Shown here in pieces: positions 18,552-28,051 of a stretch of 64,000 nucleotides of DNA (the stretch's first letter is position 1; each line of letters opens with the position of its first letter). The notes beneath the pieces were generated by a model. The model searched no databases. It was not told where the DNA came from and saw nothing but the letters and a program-made list of their open reading frames with translations. The position numbers were made by a program, and so were the translations under genes. Source of the stretch: Streptomyces sp. TLI_235 (lineage in GTDB: Bacteria; Actinomycetota; Actinomycetes; Streptomycetales; Streptomycetaceae); contig NSGV01000003.1 of assembly GCA_002300355.1 (NCBI GenBank), positions 186,001 to 250,000 on the forward strand. The letters are read 5' to 3'.

Positions 18552-18690
18552 GGGGGCGGGAAGCTCGGTCCTGCATTGACTCGGTTGCAGGCCCTCGCCC
18601 GGCGCCACCAAGACGGCAGCCGGCCCCGCCGGTGGTGCGGCGATCCACCCCCGGGATCACCGCACCACCATCGGGGTCGGCTGCACATCG
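18435..18690 (+). repeat. Dispersed repeat, copy B
   Basis: Partner of the repeat at 14180-14460, same orientation. The promoter-like element and the following 180 nt align with scattered substitutions and small indels. The two copies lie on either side of the IS701/IS5 pair. Confidence 0.6.
18461..18508 (+). promoter_or_regulatory. CCCAA/TTGGGCCTnCC promoter element, copy 4
   Basis: CCCAA (18461) - 6 nt - TTGGGC (18472-18477), CTCC, then TAGCGT at 18503-18508 after 23 + 2 nt. The nearest downstream + strand gene is the membrane protein at 18851, giving a leader of about 340 nt if it is the target. Confidence 0.6.
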
Positions 18691-18850
18691 CCACCGTCTT
18701 CTGCCCTGAGATCGTTCCAGGCGCGTTTCCGACGGCATCGGTGCATCTTCGAGTCACCGGCGGCACCCCGGCCATGGACCAGACGGGCACGCGCATCGCG
18801 GTCCCGTGCGCCGGAGAATACGACGTTCCCCGTACCTGGGCAGGAGGAGC

Positions 18851-19285
18851 ATGAGCCGGACCACTCCGAGGCCTCGCCGCCTGACCGCCGTGAACCGGAT
18901 CGGTCTCGTCATGGCCTGCGTGCTCGGCAGTCCCGCCGTCCTTGTCCACCGCGCGGACGACGGCAGCAGTCCGGCACCGTTCCCGGACTGGTTTGCTGTA
19001 GCCAACGCCGCCCTCGATGTTGTCACGTTCGTCGCGGCCTTGTGGACTTGGCGCACGTCAAGCCGCGCCGGGGCTCGCCTCGTTGCCGCCTCGCGTATCT
19101 TGTCTCTACTTATCGCTGTGCCGGCCCTCCTGGCCGTCGGCGCCCCGGATCGTTTCGTCGAGCGCATGGCCGTACAGACCGCTGCGACGGCCCTGATCGT
19201 GGCCCTCGTCCTCGCTCGCGGTCGCAGAGATGGGTCGGAGCGCTCACCTCACGAGGCATCTCCCGCGGAGAACATCGCCCCGTGA
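18851..19285 (+). CDS. Small integral membrane protein
   Basis: 144 residues with about four hydrophobic segments (around GLVMACVLGSPAVL, ALDVVTFVAALW, ILSLLIAVPALLAVG and TALIVALVLA) and a charged C-terminal tail. The ATG is preceded by CAGGAGGAGC, a strong ribosome-binding site. No family recognised. It lies between a repeat copy and IS21. Confidence 0.7.
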   Translation: MSRTTPRPRRLTAVNRIGLVMACVLGSPAVLVHRADDGSSPAPFPDWFAVANAALDVVTFVAALWTWRTSSRAGARLVAASRILSLLIAVPALLAVGAPDRFVERMAVQTAATALIVALVLARGRRDGSERSPHEASPAENIAP

Positions 19286-19594
19286 CTCCTCCCCGAGGAG
19301 GGGCCTGGCAGTTGACGGCAGCCCGGGGAGACCGGGTAAATCGGGGACGTGTCGGCGCCCCGCCGACACGTCCCGTCTGATCCAGGCCCTCACCGTCTTT
19401 CCTGCTGCCGTCTTCTGGTCATCGGTGAATCGTTCGCCAGCGGGACCGGGGGTGCTGCTGGCCGGCCGTATTCACCGAACTCCGCGGGATCTCTCGGCGA
19501 CGGGTGAAAACTGACCGCTGAACGGCGGATCAACGGTGACCCACCTCGCGATCGTCTGATCATCCTGATCCTCATTGAGGGTCAGGAGGAGAGG

Positions 19595-20863
19595 GTGATT
19601 TCCGTGGAGGACTGGGCTGAGATCCGTCGGCTGCACCGGGCCGAGCACCTGCCGATCCGGGCGATCGCCCGGCACCTGGGCATCTCGAAGAACACGGTGA
19701 AGCGGGCCCTGGCCACCGACCGGCCGCCGGTCTACCAGCGCCCGCTGAAGGGATCGGCGGTGGACGCGGTCGAGCCGGCCATCCGCGAGCTGCTGAAGCA
19801 GACCCCGACGATGCCCGCGACCGTCATCGCCGAGCGGATCGGGTGGGAGCGCGGGATGACGATCCTCAAGGAACGCGTGCGCGAGCTGCGGCCGGCCTAT
19901 CTCCCGGTGGACCCCGTCTCGCGGACGCTCTATGAGCCCGGCGGGCTCGCGCAGTGCGACCTGTGGTTTCCCGCCGTGGACATCCCGCTCGGCTACGGCC
20001 AGTGCGGACGGCCCCCGGTGCTGGTCATCGTGTCCGGGTATTCGCGGGTGATCACCGCCCGGATGCTGCCCTCCCGGCAGAGTGGCGACCTGATCGACGG
20101 CCACTGGCGCCTGCTCGCCGACGGCTGGGGAGCGGTCCCGAAGACACTGGTCTGGGACAACGAGGCCGGAGTCGGCAAAGGTCGTCTGACCAGTGAGTTC
20201 GCCGCGTTCGCCGGCCTGCTCGCGGTCAAGGTCCACCTCTGTCGGCCCCGAGATCCGGAGGCGAAGGGCCTGGTCGAGCGGGCCAACGGCTACCTGGAGA
20301 CGAGTTTCCTGCCCGGCCGTGTCTTCACGGGCCCCGACGACTTCAACACCCAGCTGACGGCCTGGCTGCAGATCGCCAACCGCCGGCAGCACCGCTCGAT
20401 CGGCGCCCGCCCGGTGGACCGCTGGGAGGCCGACCGCGCCGCGATGCTGCAGGTCCCGCCCGTCTCACCGCCGCACTGGTGGCGTTTCCACACCCGCATC
20501 GGCCGCGACCACTACATCCGCGTCGACACCAACGACTACTCGGTCCATCCCCGTGCCATCGGCCACCGCGTCATGGTCCGTGCCGACACCGAGGAGATCA
20601 CCGTCACCGCCGGCAACGACATCGTGGCCCGCCACAGCCGTTGCTGGGCCAGACACCAGACCCTGACCGATCCCGAGCACGCCGCCGCGGCCAACGTCAT
20701 GCGCGGCGAGGTCATCCACCAGCAGGCCGCCCGCGCGCATGCCGCCCGCGCCGCGCTCCTGGCCCCGGACAGTCTCGGCATCGAGGTCGAACAGCGCGAA
20801 CTGGGCTCCTATGACCGCATGTTCACCCTCATCGAAGGCGGCGCCGGCAAGGAGGACACCTGA
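19595..20863 (+). CDS. istA: IS21-family transposase IstA
   Basis: 422 residues. An N-terminal helix-turn-helix (RAIARHLGISKNTVKRAL) is followed by an rve-type DDE integrase core with QCDLWFP, LVWDNEAGVG and EAKGLVERANGYLE. The stop overlaps the istB start (TGATG), giving translational coupling. It looks intact. Confidence 0.92.
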   Translation: MISVEDWAEIRRLHRAEHLPIRAIARHLGISKNTVKRALATDRPPVYQRPLKGSAVDAVEPAIRELLKQTPTMPATVIAERIGWERGMTILKERVRELRPAYLPVDPVSRTLYEPGGLAQCDLWFPAVDIPLGYGQCGRPPVLVIVSGYSRVITARMLPSRQSGDLIDGHWRLLADGWGAVPKTLVWDNEAGVGKGRLTSEFAAFAGLLAVKVHLCRPRDPEAKGLVERANGYLETSFLPGRVFTGPDDFNTQLTAWLQIANRRQHRSIGARPVDRWEADRAAMLQVPPVSPPHWWRFHTRIGRDHYIRVDTNDYSVHPRAIGHRVMVRADTEEITVTAGNDIVARHSRCWARHQTLTDPEHAAAANVMRGEVIHQQAARAHAARAALLAPDSLGIEVEQRELGSYDRMFTLIEGGAGKEDT

Positions 20864-21696
20864 TGGCCCGCACTGCTTCGAACACTACGGCCGGCACGAC
20901 GAAGCCGGACGGACAGACGTCCCACACCGGCCGGCAGACCGCCGCCGACCTGGCGTTCCTCGCCCGCGCGATGAAGGCTCCCGCGCTGCTGGACGCCGCC
21001 GAGCGCCTGGCGGAGCGCGCCCGCACCGAGTCCTGGACCCACACCGAGTACCTGGTCGCCTGCCTGCAGCGCGAGGTCTCCGCCCGTGACAGCCACGGCG
21101 GCGAGGGCCGCATCCGCGCCGCCCGCTTCCCCGCGATCAAGACCATCGAGGAACTCGATGTCGCCCATCTGCGGGGCATGACGCGCCAACAGCTCGGTCA
21201 CCTGGGAACATTGGACTTCATAGCGGCCAGGGAGAACGCCGTTTTTCTGGGGCCGCCAGGCACCGGCAAGACGCACCTGGCCACCGGCCTCGCGGTGAGG
21301 GCCTGCCAGGCCGGCCACCGGGTCGCGTTCGCCACCGCCGCCCAGTGGGTCGACCGCCTCGCCGCAGCCCACCAGGCCGGCCGGCTCCAGGAGGAGCTGG
21401 TCAAGCTCGGCCGCTACCCGCTGATCGTGATCGACGAGGTCGGCTACATCCCGTTCGAGTCTGAGGCGGCGAACCTGTTCTTCCAGCTCGTCTCGAACAG
21501 ATACGAGAGAGCCAGCGTGATCGTCACCTCGAACAAGCCCTTCGGACGGTGGGGAGAGACCTTCGGCGACGAGACCGTCGCCGCCGCCATGATCGACCGG
21601 CTCGTCCACCACGCCGAGGTCCACTCCCTCAAGGGCGAGTCCTACCGCATGCGGGGCCGCGAACTCGGTCGCGTCCCCACCACCGACAACGACTGA
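20863..21696 (+). CDS. istB: IS21-family helper ATPase IstB
   Basis: 277-residue AAA+ ATPase with Walker A GPPGTGKTH and Walker B LIVIDEVGYIP. IstB assembles on target DNA and stimulates IstA. It has an extra N-terminal stretch of about 30 residues rich in Thr and Gly; an internal start is possible. Confidence 0.92.
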   Translation: MARTASNTTAGTTKPDGQTSHTGRQTAADLAFLARAMKAPALLDAAERLAERARTESWTHTEYLVACLQREVSARDSHGGEGRIRAARFPAIKTIEELDVAHLRGMTRQQLGHLGTLDFIAARENAVFLGPPGTGKTHLATGLAVRACQAGHRVAFATAAQWVDRLAAAHQAGRLQEELVKLGRYPLIVIDEVGYIPFESEAANLFFQLVSNRYERASVIVTSNKPFGRWGETFGDETVAAAMIDRLVHHAEVHSLKGESYRMRGRELGRVPTTDND

Positions 21697-21770
21697 GCAC
21701 GAGCACCGACGACGCGAGGGTCAGAACTCAACCGCCCAAACTGGGTCACGGTTCAGCCGCCGCCGACAGG

Positions 21771-22189
21771 ATCCAGCTCGAATCTCCGCTCTCGGAGCGC
21801 ACGAAGACCCGGTCGGTGGTGCGGCACATCAGGCTGATCCTGCTGCGGGCGAGAAAAGTTGCGAGAGGTCGGCCCCATTCCGACGCAGCGGCCCGCATCT
21901 GGGTGTCCACGGAAACCCGTGCAAGCACGGTCGTGTTCGCCGTCTGACAGAGGCCTTGCTGGCAGACGGGAGGGCCCGCCCGGCGGATCCGCTCGTCCAA
22001 CCTGCTGTAGAGGCTGTAGGCGAAGGCCGCGGGCGGCAGGACCAGGCCGCCGGCCGCGGCGATTGCCGCTCGGACGAGGCTTTCTGTGCCTGGTCGGCCC
22101 CGCCTCCTTCCAGGCGGCTTCCCAATCGTCCCGCCATTCGACCGGGCCCTGGTCCAAGGCACGTGAGCGGCCGGGACTGCGACTCCCAT
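21771..22189 (-). pseudogene. Exported or membrane protein truncated by IS21
   Basis: The frame from the ATG at 22189 includes a hydrophobic segment (AAIAAAGGLVLPPAAFAYSLYS), then a Cys pair (PPVCQQGLCQTANT) and ends by running into the IS21 terminal sequence. The 3' end of the gene is therefore lost or displaced. No family recognised. A perfect palindrome sits just before the start. Confidence 0.55.
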
Positions 22190-22197
22190 TCCAGGGT

Positions 22198-22223
22198 GAT
22201 CTCACCACTGCAGTGGTGAGATC
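22198..22223. promoter_or_regulatory. Perfect 26-bp palindrome, likely operator
   Basis: GATCTCACCACTG followed directly by its reverse complement, without a spacer. It starts 9 nt upstream of the ATG of the truncated minus-strand gene. Size and position fit a repressor operator, possibly of the GntR or TetR kind, but no regulator gene is adjacent. Confidence 0.5.
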
Positions 22224-22843
22224 CGGCTCGGGTCGTAGTCGGTGCTGGCGGCGGTCGCGCGGGTGCCCGGGCCTGCGCTCTTCCGACTGGCCAGCGCGCA
22301 GATGCGCAGCGCCAGCCGACGGCGGCCGTGGGAGCGGGCCGGGCCGCAGCGCGCCCGGGGGCTGGCCTCGGCCACCGGAACGTACGAGGGTTGGGGTGGG
22401 GGCCACCGCTCTGCTTGATGTACGGGGCGGCATCAGAGCGGTTGTCTGCCCGGGGAGGCCTCAGCGCCTGCCGAGGTGGTGACGCTGCTGCGGCCGGAGG
22501 TCCGGCCGGCGTATGTCTGCCGCCGTCCCGTTGCGACCAGGTCCAGGTTGGCCGTGGTCGCGGTCACCACCGTGGGCTGCTGGCCGGCCAGCAGCAGGAC
22601 CGTGTCCGGCGCCGCGGGCACGCCGAGGATGGCGATCTCGGGCCAGGTGTCGGAAGCTGTGCGATGGCTGGTGCACGAGCATGGCCGGGACGCATCGCCG
22701 ATGGTGTGAGGACCTGGCGGCTGCCCTCGGGAAGCCCGACAGCCGTCTCGGTCCCCGACAGCACGGCCACCGGATCCGAGGTGCAGGGCAGGCGTCCTAC
22801 ATCGTGGTGGGAAACCGGTCCCCGCCGGTTCCGCGCTCGCTAA

Positions 22844-23708
22844 CAGCGTGTCCTATGTGGCGGTCGGATCGTTGGATCGAGCATGGGGAGTGGCAGGTGG
22901 GGCTGGATCGTTCCTGACGGTTTGTGGGATCTGGTGGAGCCGTTGCTGCCGGCGGCTCGGGTGCGGCCGCAGGGTGGTGGCACGGCGAACCTGGACGACG
23001 AGGCGGTCTTCGCGGCGGTCGTCTACGTGCTGACGACCGGGTGCGCGTGGCGCCATCTGCCACCGTGCTTCGGGCTGTCGAAGTCGACGGTGCACCGCCG
23101 CTTCACGATCTGGACCAGAGACGGGCTGTGGGGCCGGCTACGGCGGACGATGCTGGAGCACCCGGTCGCGGCCGACGTGCTCGATGTGTCCCGGGTGATA
23201 GTCGACTCGGTGCACGTACGCGCGAAAAAAGGGGTCTCCACACCGGTCCCAGCCCCGTCGACCGCGGCAAGCCCGGCTCCAAGGTGCACGTCCTGTCCGA
23301 CCGCAGCGGGCTGCCCCTCGTCGTCGGCATCTCGGCCGGCAACGTCCACGACCAGCACGGCCTGATCCCGCTCGTCCAGGCCCTCCAAATGAAACACGAC
23401 CCGGAACGGGGCCTGCACTACCGGCCCCGCAAGGTCCACGCCGACAAGGCCTACGACAGCCCTGGCCTGCGGAAATGGCTTCGCCGGGAACGCATCCTGC
23501 CCCGGATCGCCCGCAAGGGCATCGAGTCCAGCCAGACGCTCGGCCGCCACCGGTGGGTCATCGAGCGCACGATGGCCTGGCTCACCGGCTACCGCCGTAT
23601 CGCCCGCCGCTACGAACGCGACCACCTGCTCTACCTGGCCTTCTGCGATCTCGCCGCCGTCATAACATGCCACAAACGACTGGCCAAACTCACCACGTAG
23701 GACAAGGT
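22844..23708 (+). mobile_element. IS5-family insertion sequence, copy 2
   Basis: 865 bp, same orientation as copy 1, flanked by CTAA at 22840-22843 and 23709-23712. Near-identity of the two copies shows recent transposition or homogenisation. Together they bracket about 6.1 kb. Confidence 0.88.
22883..23700 (+). CDS. IS5-family transposase, -1 frameshift product
   Basis: Same two-frame organisation as at 15913-16730, including the A6G4 slippage run near 23225. One amino acid differs in the N-terminal half (VDS for VDA). Confidence 0.85.
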
Positions 23709-23712
23709 CTAA

Positions 23713-24156
23713 GCGCTCGGCTCCTGTCGCCGCCGAGGCGGCGCTCTCGTCGGGCGGGAGACCTCGAGGCTGGGGCCGCCGTTCGCCAGGTGACTTGCGG
23801 GATGTGTCGGCTGGCGCGGGCGCGGAGACTCACCTCGTACTTCGCCGGACAGCCCGTCGGTGTGGAGGAAGCCCCTCGGGCACGTCCCGAAGCGCGCCCG
23901 TTTCTGGGTCTACGGGCCCATCTCCGCGACAACCGGCAGGGGAAGCCTGGACTTCGGATCCGAGGCGGATACAAACTCCCCATAAGTCGGTATACGTACA
24001 GACGCTATCGGGCCCTCGCGCACAACTGTCGCATCCGAGGCCCCGGGTAAGCAGCAGCAGCAGCCGTGCCGGGCCTGCCCCGCTGCCTGCGCAGGTCTTG
24101 CCGCGGGCGGACAACCGGCATCCAACGAGTCCCAGACTTCTCCCAGAGGTGAACCC
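23713..24156. other. Gene-poor interval before the DivIVA-like gene
   Basis: No supported gene. The interval contains an AT-richer patch around 23970-24000 that may hold the promoter of the gene at 24157. Confidence 0.4.
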
Positions 24157-24912
24157 ATGCCGCTGACCCTTGAAGCACTCCGCGCCAAAGAGTTCACCAC
24201 GGTGCGCCTCCGGCACGGATACCGCCCACAGGAGGTGGATGAGTTCCTCGACGAGGTCGAGGACGAGTTCTGCGAACTGCTCAGGGCCAATGAGGTACTG
24301 CGCAGCAAGCTGGCTGCGGCCCTGCTCGGCGGCCAGGAACAGCACGAGGGGCCGCCGGCACAGTCTCCGGGGGGTGCCCGCGGGAGTCTGCCGGGCAGCG
24401 GCGGCGCCAATGCCCACCGGGTCCTCGAGCTCGCCCAGCAGGTGGCCGAGGAGGAAGTTGCGGCGGCTCACCGCGAGGCGGAGGCCATTGTCACCACTGC
24501 GCACCGCCGCGCCAGCGACCTCGAAGCCGCAGCACGGTCCGGCGCGCACGACCTTGAGCAGCAGACCCGGGAGGAGTGCCGGTCGGTGCTCGATGCGCTG
24601 GAGGCCGACCGCAGTGCCCTCGAAACCGAGATCGACAGACTGCGCACGATGGAACGCCAGTACCGGTCCCAGGTCAAGTTGTTCCTGGAGCAGCAGATGC
24701 AGCACCTGGTCTCAAAGGGTGCGGGTGCCGGCGACGGGCTCGAGGCCGATGCACAGACGAGCGGCAGCGTTTCTTCCCACGGTCTGAGAGCTCTCGGCAG
24801 GCCGGACCCGGAGAGCCCCGAAGGGGCCGCACCGGCCCAGCGCGGTGCGGCGGAGGCGAACCCGGCGTCCACCACGGTGGTTCGTCTGAGCAGTCGGCTG
24901 GCGCAGCCGTGA
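24157..24912 (+). CDS. DivIVA-domain coiled-coil protein
   Basis: 251 residues. The first 50 match the DivIVA N-terminal domain (FTTVRLRHGYRPQEVDEFLDEVEDEF), which targets curved membranes. Residues about 90-190 form an Ala/Glu/Gln-rich coiled coil, and the C-terminus is disordered (Gly/Ala/Pro-rich). DivIVA proteins organise polar growth in actinomycetes. This one is shorter than the essential Streptomyces DivIVA and lacks its conserved genomic neighbours, so it is probably an accessory paralogue. The ATG has GAGGTG upstream. Confidence 0.85.
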   Translation: MPLTLEALRAKEFTTVRLRHGYRPQEVDEFLDEVEDEFCELLRANEVLRSKLAAALLGGQEQHEGPPAQSPGGARGSLPGSGGANAHRVLELAQQVAEEEVAAAHREAEAIVTTAHRRASDLEAAARSGAHDLEQQTREECRSVLDALEADRSALETEIDRLRTMERQYRSQVKLFLEQQMQHLVSKGAGAGDGLEADAQTSGSVSSHGLRALGRPDPESPEGAAPAQRGAAEANPASTTVVRLSSRLAQP

Positions 24913-25083
24913 GAGCCGGCGCTCCCGCTGCTGGAGGTCGGCGTGCAGGAGCCCCCGGACAGTGACCGGCCCTGGCCCCGTTGTCCGCGCCGGCTCCGGG
25001 AGTGGAGGCTTCTCGGGTCAACGACCGCGAACGACACGGGCGCCGGCGCCGGCCCTGCTGGTCACCGCGGCCTCGGTCACAGA

Positions 25084-25384
25084 CCGGGGCATGGGGCAGG
25101 GGCTGCCGATCCGACTGCGCGGGCGGCACTGGCTCATCGCGCAGGCGTGGACCGGCGGCGGATGGACTGGGCACCTGGTCGTCTTCGCCCACCACGTCCC
25201 GTACGTCGTGCGCTGGGCGTGGTCAACCACAGCGCAAGCGTGGCTGGGTTCACACTACGGCCCAGAGACGGCTGATCACGGGACGTACGCGTGGCTGATG
25301 CACGCAGGCCACCTGGCCCGCGACTACGAAATTCTCCCGGCCCGGAACGTGATTCACACATCAGGGATGGAGCGCCCGGCATAA
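25084..25384 (+). pseudogene. Transposase C-terminal remnant (IS5-type)
   Basis: The last part reads DTYAWLMHAG-like: HGTYAWLMHAGHLARDYEILP, a block typical of the C-terminus of IS5-type actinobacterial transposases. The residues before it do not continue the transposase, so only a fragment remains. Confidence 0.55.
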
Positions 25385-25579
25385 GACAACGATCGAACCC
25401 GGCAACCTCGGGCCCGTGCCGGACATCGCCGGCCTCCTGCGCCGAATCCATCCCCCAACCCGACATGGCGACCACGCTCCTCCGGTGCCGGTGAACCGTC
25501 GACGCAACCGACACCAGCACGCTCGTCAACACCGCCCTCCTCCACCGCAGGAAGCTCCGCGGGCATACGGGCAATGGGA

Positions 25580-25625
25580 CCCAACAATGTTGGGCCTACC
25601 GCTGAGAGGACAGCCAGCCTACGTT
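25580..25625 (+). promoter_or_regulatory. CCCAA/TTGGGCCTnCC promoter element, copy 5
   Basis: Perfect dyad CCCAACAATGTTGGG (25580-25594), then CCTACC, with TACGTT at 25620-25625 after 23 + 1 nt. The next gene on the strand is the anchored SGNH hydrolase 180 nt downstream. Confidence 0.7.
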
Positions 25626-25804
25626 GACCGCTGCACGGCGTAACTGCGCGCTGAACCATGCTGCCCATTGGCTGAGCGCCTTTCAATCCGCTTCGCCGTG
25701 ACCTTGGGCCCGGACTCACCGGCCTGAAACAGGGGCGATCAGAGCAACGCCGGCGACTGGCCGGCCAGGTTCTTCTGCTCGCCGAAATCGAAAGGAACTC
25801 GCTG

Positions 25805-26923
25805 ATGACGCTTGTCCGAGTGGCTGTCCGCGGACCGAACAAGGCAAGTGCCGGCATACTTTCGCGGCCATGGGCCGTTCGGTCGCTCTCCGCGGCCGCG
25901 GCCGTCGTGGCAGTGGCGGCACTGTCGGGTGCCTCTCCGACCGGGGCGCCGAACACGGTCTACTACGTGTCACTCGGTGATTCACTGGCCTCGGGATACC
26001 AGCCCGATGTCCACCAGGACACGAAGATCGCATACACCGACAAGCTGTTCGACCAGCTCAAGCGGAAGGACCCCGGGCTCCAGCACATCCGCCTGGGTTG
26101 CATCGGCGAGACCAGCGCCTCGATGATCAGCGGCGGCAAGTGCACCTACCCGGGTGCCAAGTCGCAGCTGGACGCCGCCGTGAAGTTCCTGAGCCAGCAT
26201 CGCGGGCAGGTGAAGTACCTGACGGCGGACATCGGGGCGAACGACATCGACACATGCTTCTCCGCCTCCGGCGTGATCGATTCGGCGTGCATCCAGAAGA
26301 ACACCGCGACCCTTGCTCAGAACCTGCCGCAGATCACCGGCGCTCTACAGCAGGCCAAGGGGCCGAAGACGGTCCTGGCGGGAATGACCTACTACAACCC
26401 GTTCCTTGCCCTGTGGCTCAAGGGCGATGCCGGGCAGCAAGCGGCCAAGGCGTCTGCCCAACTGCAGGCCCAAACGAACACTCTGCTGGCCAACGGATAC
26501 GCCGCTTCCGGCTTCCGGGTCGCCGATGTGGCGAAGGCGTTCTCCTCGTCCGATTTCAGCACGCAAGCGCAACTGCCCCAGATCGGCGCTGTGCCGGTCA
26601 ACGTCGCCCGCGTCTGCCAGCTGACCTGGGCCTGCACGCCCTACCAGGACGTCCACGCCAATCCGACCGGCCACGACGCGATCGCCGGCGCCTTCGCCGC
26701 CGTGCTCACGCACGACAGCAGCCAGCCCGCTCCGAGCGCTTCGGCAACCGCAGGTCGAACCACCCCGACGGGCACCACGCAGTCCGCCACGCCCCAGGCC
26801 GGCCTCGCCTCCACCGGCCCCTCCCGGAACACGCCGATCATCGCCGGGATCGGATGCGCGGTCGCCGCCGCGGGCGCCGGCCTCCTCGTCGTCACCCGAA
26901 GGCGCCGCGCCCGGCGGCACTGA
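25805..26923 (+). CDS. Secreted SGNH/GDSL hydrolase with LAxTG cell-wall anchor
   Basis: 372 residues. Residues 1-47 form a signal peptide. The SGNH hydrolase blocks are visible: SLGDSLASGY with the nucleophilic Ser near 58, ADIGANDID, and the catalytic DVHANPTGHD near 284. The C-terminus is a sortase sorting signal: LASTG near 334-338, a hydrophobic span and an RRRRARR tail. LAxTG is the form used by class E sortases of Streptomyces. The protein is therefore predicted to be a lipase or esterase-like enzyme anchored to peptidoglycan. A Ser/Thr/Pro-rich linker separates the domains. Confidence 0.92.
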   Translation: MTLVRVAVRGPNKASAGILSRPWAVRSLSAAAAVVAVAALSGASPTGAPNTVYYVSLGDSLASGYQPDVHQDTKIAYTDKLFDQLKRKDPGLQHIRLGCIGETSASMISGGKCTYPGAKSQLDAAVKFLSQHRGQVKYLTADIGANDIDTCFSASGVIDSACIQKNTATLAQNLPQITGALQQAKGPKTVLAGMTYYNPFLALWLKGDAGQQAAKASAQLQAQTNTLLANGYAASGFRVADVAKAFSSSDFSTQAQLPQIGAVPVNVARVCQLTWACTPYQDVHANPTGHDAIAGAFAAVLTHDSSQPAPSASATAGRTTPTGTTQSATPQAGLASTGPSRNTPIIAGIGCAVAAAGAGLLVVTRRRRARRH

Positions 26924-26991
26924 GCCGACACACGACCGATAGCACCAACGATCAGCTCCTGGAAACCCCGGGAGCGAAAGCACGTCACATC

Positions 26992-27031
26992 GATGAGCCC
27001 TGCGCGGCAGAACCTTCCCGCAGGGCTCATC
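26992..27031 (+). terminator. Hairpin terminator
   Basis: A 13-bp perfect stem (GATGAGCCCTGCG, 26992-27004, with 27019-27031) and a 14-nt loop, about 70 nt after the SGNH hydrolase stop. Confidence 0.8.
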
Positions 27032-27233
27032 GGCGTTCCGATTCCCCGCCGTCCCGGATCTGCAAACACCAACGCTGCGCCATACCGCCGTTGTGATCTG
27101 AACTCTTGGGCGCAGACCTCCTGCTTCGACTGGGGTTGGGCCCATCCGGCCCGGAACGGCGTAGCGGCGGAGGTCGCTGCGCTGTCGGTGGCGTGCACTA
27201 TGTTCATCACCGCCCTCGAACCGAGGTGTTTCC

Positions 27234-27690
27234 ATGCTGTCCGAGCGACGTTATCGTCTTGAACCGACCGGCGATCAGGCCGAGTTGTGTGAGACGGTCG
27301 GCGCTGCTTGCCGGTCGGTGTGGAATACCGCCTTGGAGCAGCGGCGGGAGTACCGGCGGCGTGGGGCGTGGATGAACTACGTGCCGCAGGGCCGCCGAGC
27401 TTGCGGACGCCAAGCGGGAGTTTCCGTGGTTGGCCGAGGCCCGTCGCATGTATTGCAGCAGATGCTTCGGGATCTGGACCGGGCGTGCCGAGAGCACGGG
27501 ACGTTCAAGGTGCCGCAAAATGGGGTCGTGCCAAGCTCCCCAAGCTCGGGTGGGTTCGGTTCCGCTGGTCGCGTCCACCGGGCCGTGAGATCCGCTCCGT
27601 GACCGTCACGCGCCAGTGAGAGCCACTGGTACGTATCGTTCCTGGTCGACGACGGCAAGACCACGCCCGAGCAGCACGCGATGCCCGCCA
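27234..27690 (+). pseudogene. TnpB (IS200/IS605) N-terminal remnant
   Basis: LSERRYRLEPTGDQAELCE, SVWNTALEQRREYRRRGAW and VLQQMLRDLDRACREHGTF match the N-terminal region of TnpB, the RNA-guided nuclease of IS200/IS605 elements. At least two frameshifts follow: RAKLPKLGWVRFRWSRP is in another frame, and WYVSFLVDDGKTTPEQH in a third. The RuvC catalytic half is absent, and no tnpA is nearby. Confidence 0.75.
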
Positions 27691-28051
27691 TGGCGGTCGG
27701 CGCGGGCCTTGTCCCGGGCGGCCCGGCGGGAAGGCCCGCGCCGGTTTCCGAGGCGACGCCGCACAGGGCAGACCTGCGGGGACGGGCCTTCCATGGTGTG
27801 CTGGGCCGGTCCCTCGGCGCTCTCGCGGTCCGCCGCGATGACGTGGCACCTGGAGCCCGGCCGGGCGCGGCCCGGTTTTGGGCGTCACGACGGGCCCGGC
27901 GGTGCAACCCGTCGGCCACCTGCCGCGACCAGTACAGCTTCCCGGCACGGTTCAGCTCGATCAGCGGCCATACCTCGAACCCGTCAACCGAGGAGCCTTG
28001 CCCATCACCAGGGCACAGCCGGCGACCAGTTCGGGGCCGTGTGGCGCCCGG

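Larger units (their letters stand above)
19512..21770 (+). mobile_element. IS21-family insertion sequence
   Basis: An istA/istB pair flanked by related inverted ends: CAACGGTGACCCA on the left (about 19530) and the complement of GAACCGTGACCCA on the right (about 21745). Exact boundaries were not fixed. The right end cuts into a gene on the minus strand. Confidence 0.8.

Noticed and set aside
22328..22843. Open frames between the palindrome and IS5 copy 2
   Set aside because: No domain, no start context, and several equally open frames on both strands.
27130..27180. TTGGGCCCATCC considered as an eighth copy of the promoter-like element
   Set aside because: No CCCAA partner at the right distance and no TAnnnT box 24-25 nt downstream.
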